Shown in pieces: positions 21,794-21,960 of a stretch of DNA of 21,960 bases. Both the position numbers and the translations under genes were made by a program. Numbering within the stretch: the first letter of the stretch is position 1; each line of letters opens with the position of its first letter. This stretch comes from an uncultured Eubacteriales bacterium (GTDB taxonomy: Bacteria; Bacillota; Clostridia; Monoglobales; Firm-18), in assembly GCA_905210885.1 (NCBI GenBank), contig CAJLYO010000003.1:1-21960 (forward strand), read 5' to 3'. A model generated the notes under the pieces. That model was not told the origin of the DNA. It ran no database searches and was given only the letters and a program-made list of their open reading frames with translations.

Positions 21794-21960
21794 CTATGCC
21801 GTAAGCAGCATGCCCAAATTGTAAAAAACAAACGCCGCACCGTACGCAAACGCTGTCTGATATATTACAGCGAAGGCTGTCCATTTGACACTGCCCATTT
21901 CCCGGCGGATTGCACCGAGTGCCGCAAAACACGGCGCGCACAGCAGATTAAAAATCAAAA
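21794..21960 (-). CDS. feoB: Ferrous iron transporter FeoB, C-terminal end (partial)
   Basis: The last 54 codons of a gene that enters from the right edge, ending in TAG at 21794-21796. The visible residues begin LIFNLLCAPCFAALGAIRRE and continue MGSVKWTAFAVIYQ, matching the conserved C-terminal membrane segment of FeoB (typically NLLCAPCFAA, GAIRREM, KW). FeoB is the GTPase-linked membrane permease for Fe(II). Its G domain and most helices lie outside the window. It converges on secF. A different open frame (21750-21941) overlaps it but is a shadow. Confidence 0.88.
   Translation of the reverse strand, partial: LIFNLLCAPCFAALGAIRREMGSVKWTAFAVIYQTAFAYGAAFVFYNLGMLLTA

Noticed and set aside
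21750..21941. Cysteine-rich 63-residue protein on the minus strand
   Set aside because: It overlaps the feoB 3' end in another frame and runs into the palindromic repeat; no good ribosome-binding site; composition is that of a shadow frame.

Overview
The window is a dense, ordinary-looking chromosomal segment of a low-to-mid GC Gram-positive bacterium, most likely an anaerobic Clostridia member (Bacillota, gut Oscillospirales/Eubacteriales type). This is inferred from gene content (short type-3 ProS, DUF1934-argS, DUF177-rpmF, DUF512-der-plsY-gpsA, rhodanese-less ThiI beside a cysteine desulfurase, split SecD/SecF), strong AGGAGG ribosome-binding sites and sigma-A-like promoters. No phage, transposon, CRISPR, tRNA or rRNA gene was seen.

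Layout. From about 1 to 19,112 everything is on the minus strand, so in transcription order it reads right to left. First comes a cell-wall/translation run: ddl, murI, DUF1934, argS, a secreted unknown, a small membrane unknown, a CtpA-type protease and a VanZ-like protein. A strong new promoter then drives DUF177-rpmF, followed by an intrinsic terminator. Next come DUF512 radical SAM, der, plsY, gpsA and an orphan family-5 substrate-binding lipoprotein. Another promoter drives proS, followed by a HAD phosphatase and luxS. Finally there are a cysteine desulfurase, thiI, pncC and the first codons of a further gene that leaves the window.

At 19,113-19,260 two sigma-A-type promoters diverge. The minus one serves ddl; the plus one serves secD-secF (19,261-21,496), which ends in a textbook terminator. 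The right edge holds the 3' end of a feoB gene on the minus strand, convergent with secF.

The genes supply peptidoglycan precursors (Ddl, MurI), phospholipid precursors (GpsA to PlsY), ribosome assembly and tRNA charging (Der, L32, ArgS, ProS), protein export (SecDF), and sulfur handling (LuxS, cysteine desulfurase, ThiI).

I found no clearly new multi-gene system. The most interesting signals are non-coding: a leaderless-looking promoter for DUF177-rpmF, a 10-bp dyad placed between the divergent ddl and secD promoters, two families of small palindromes with conserved flanks and variable or imperfect stems, and a 22-bp repeat placed just after the stop codons of the two unknown genes.
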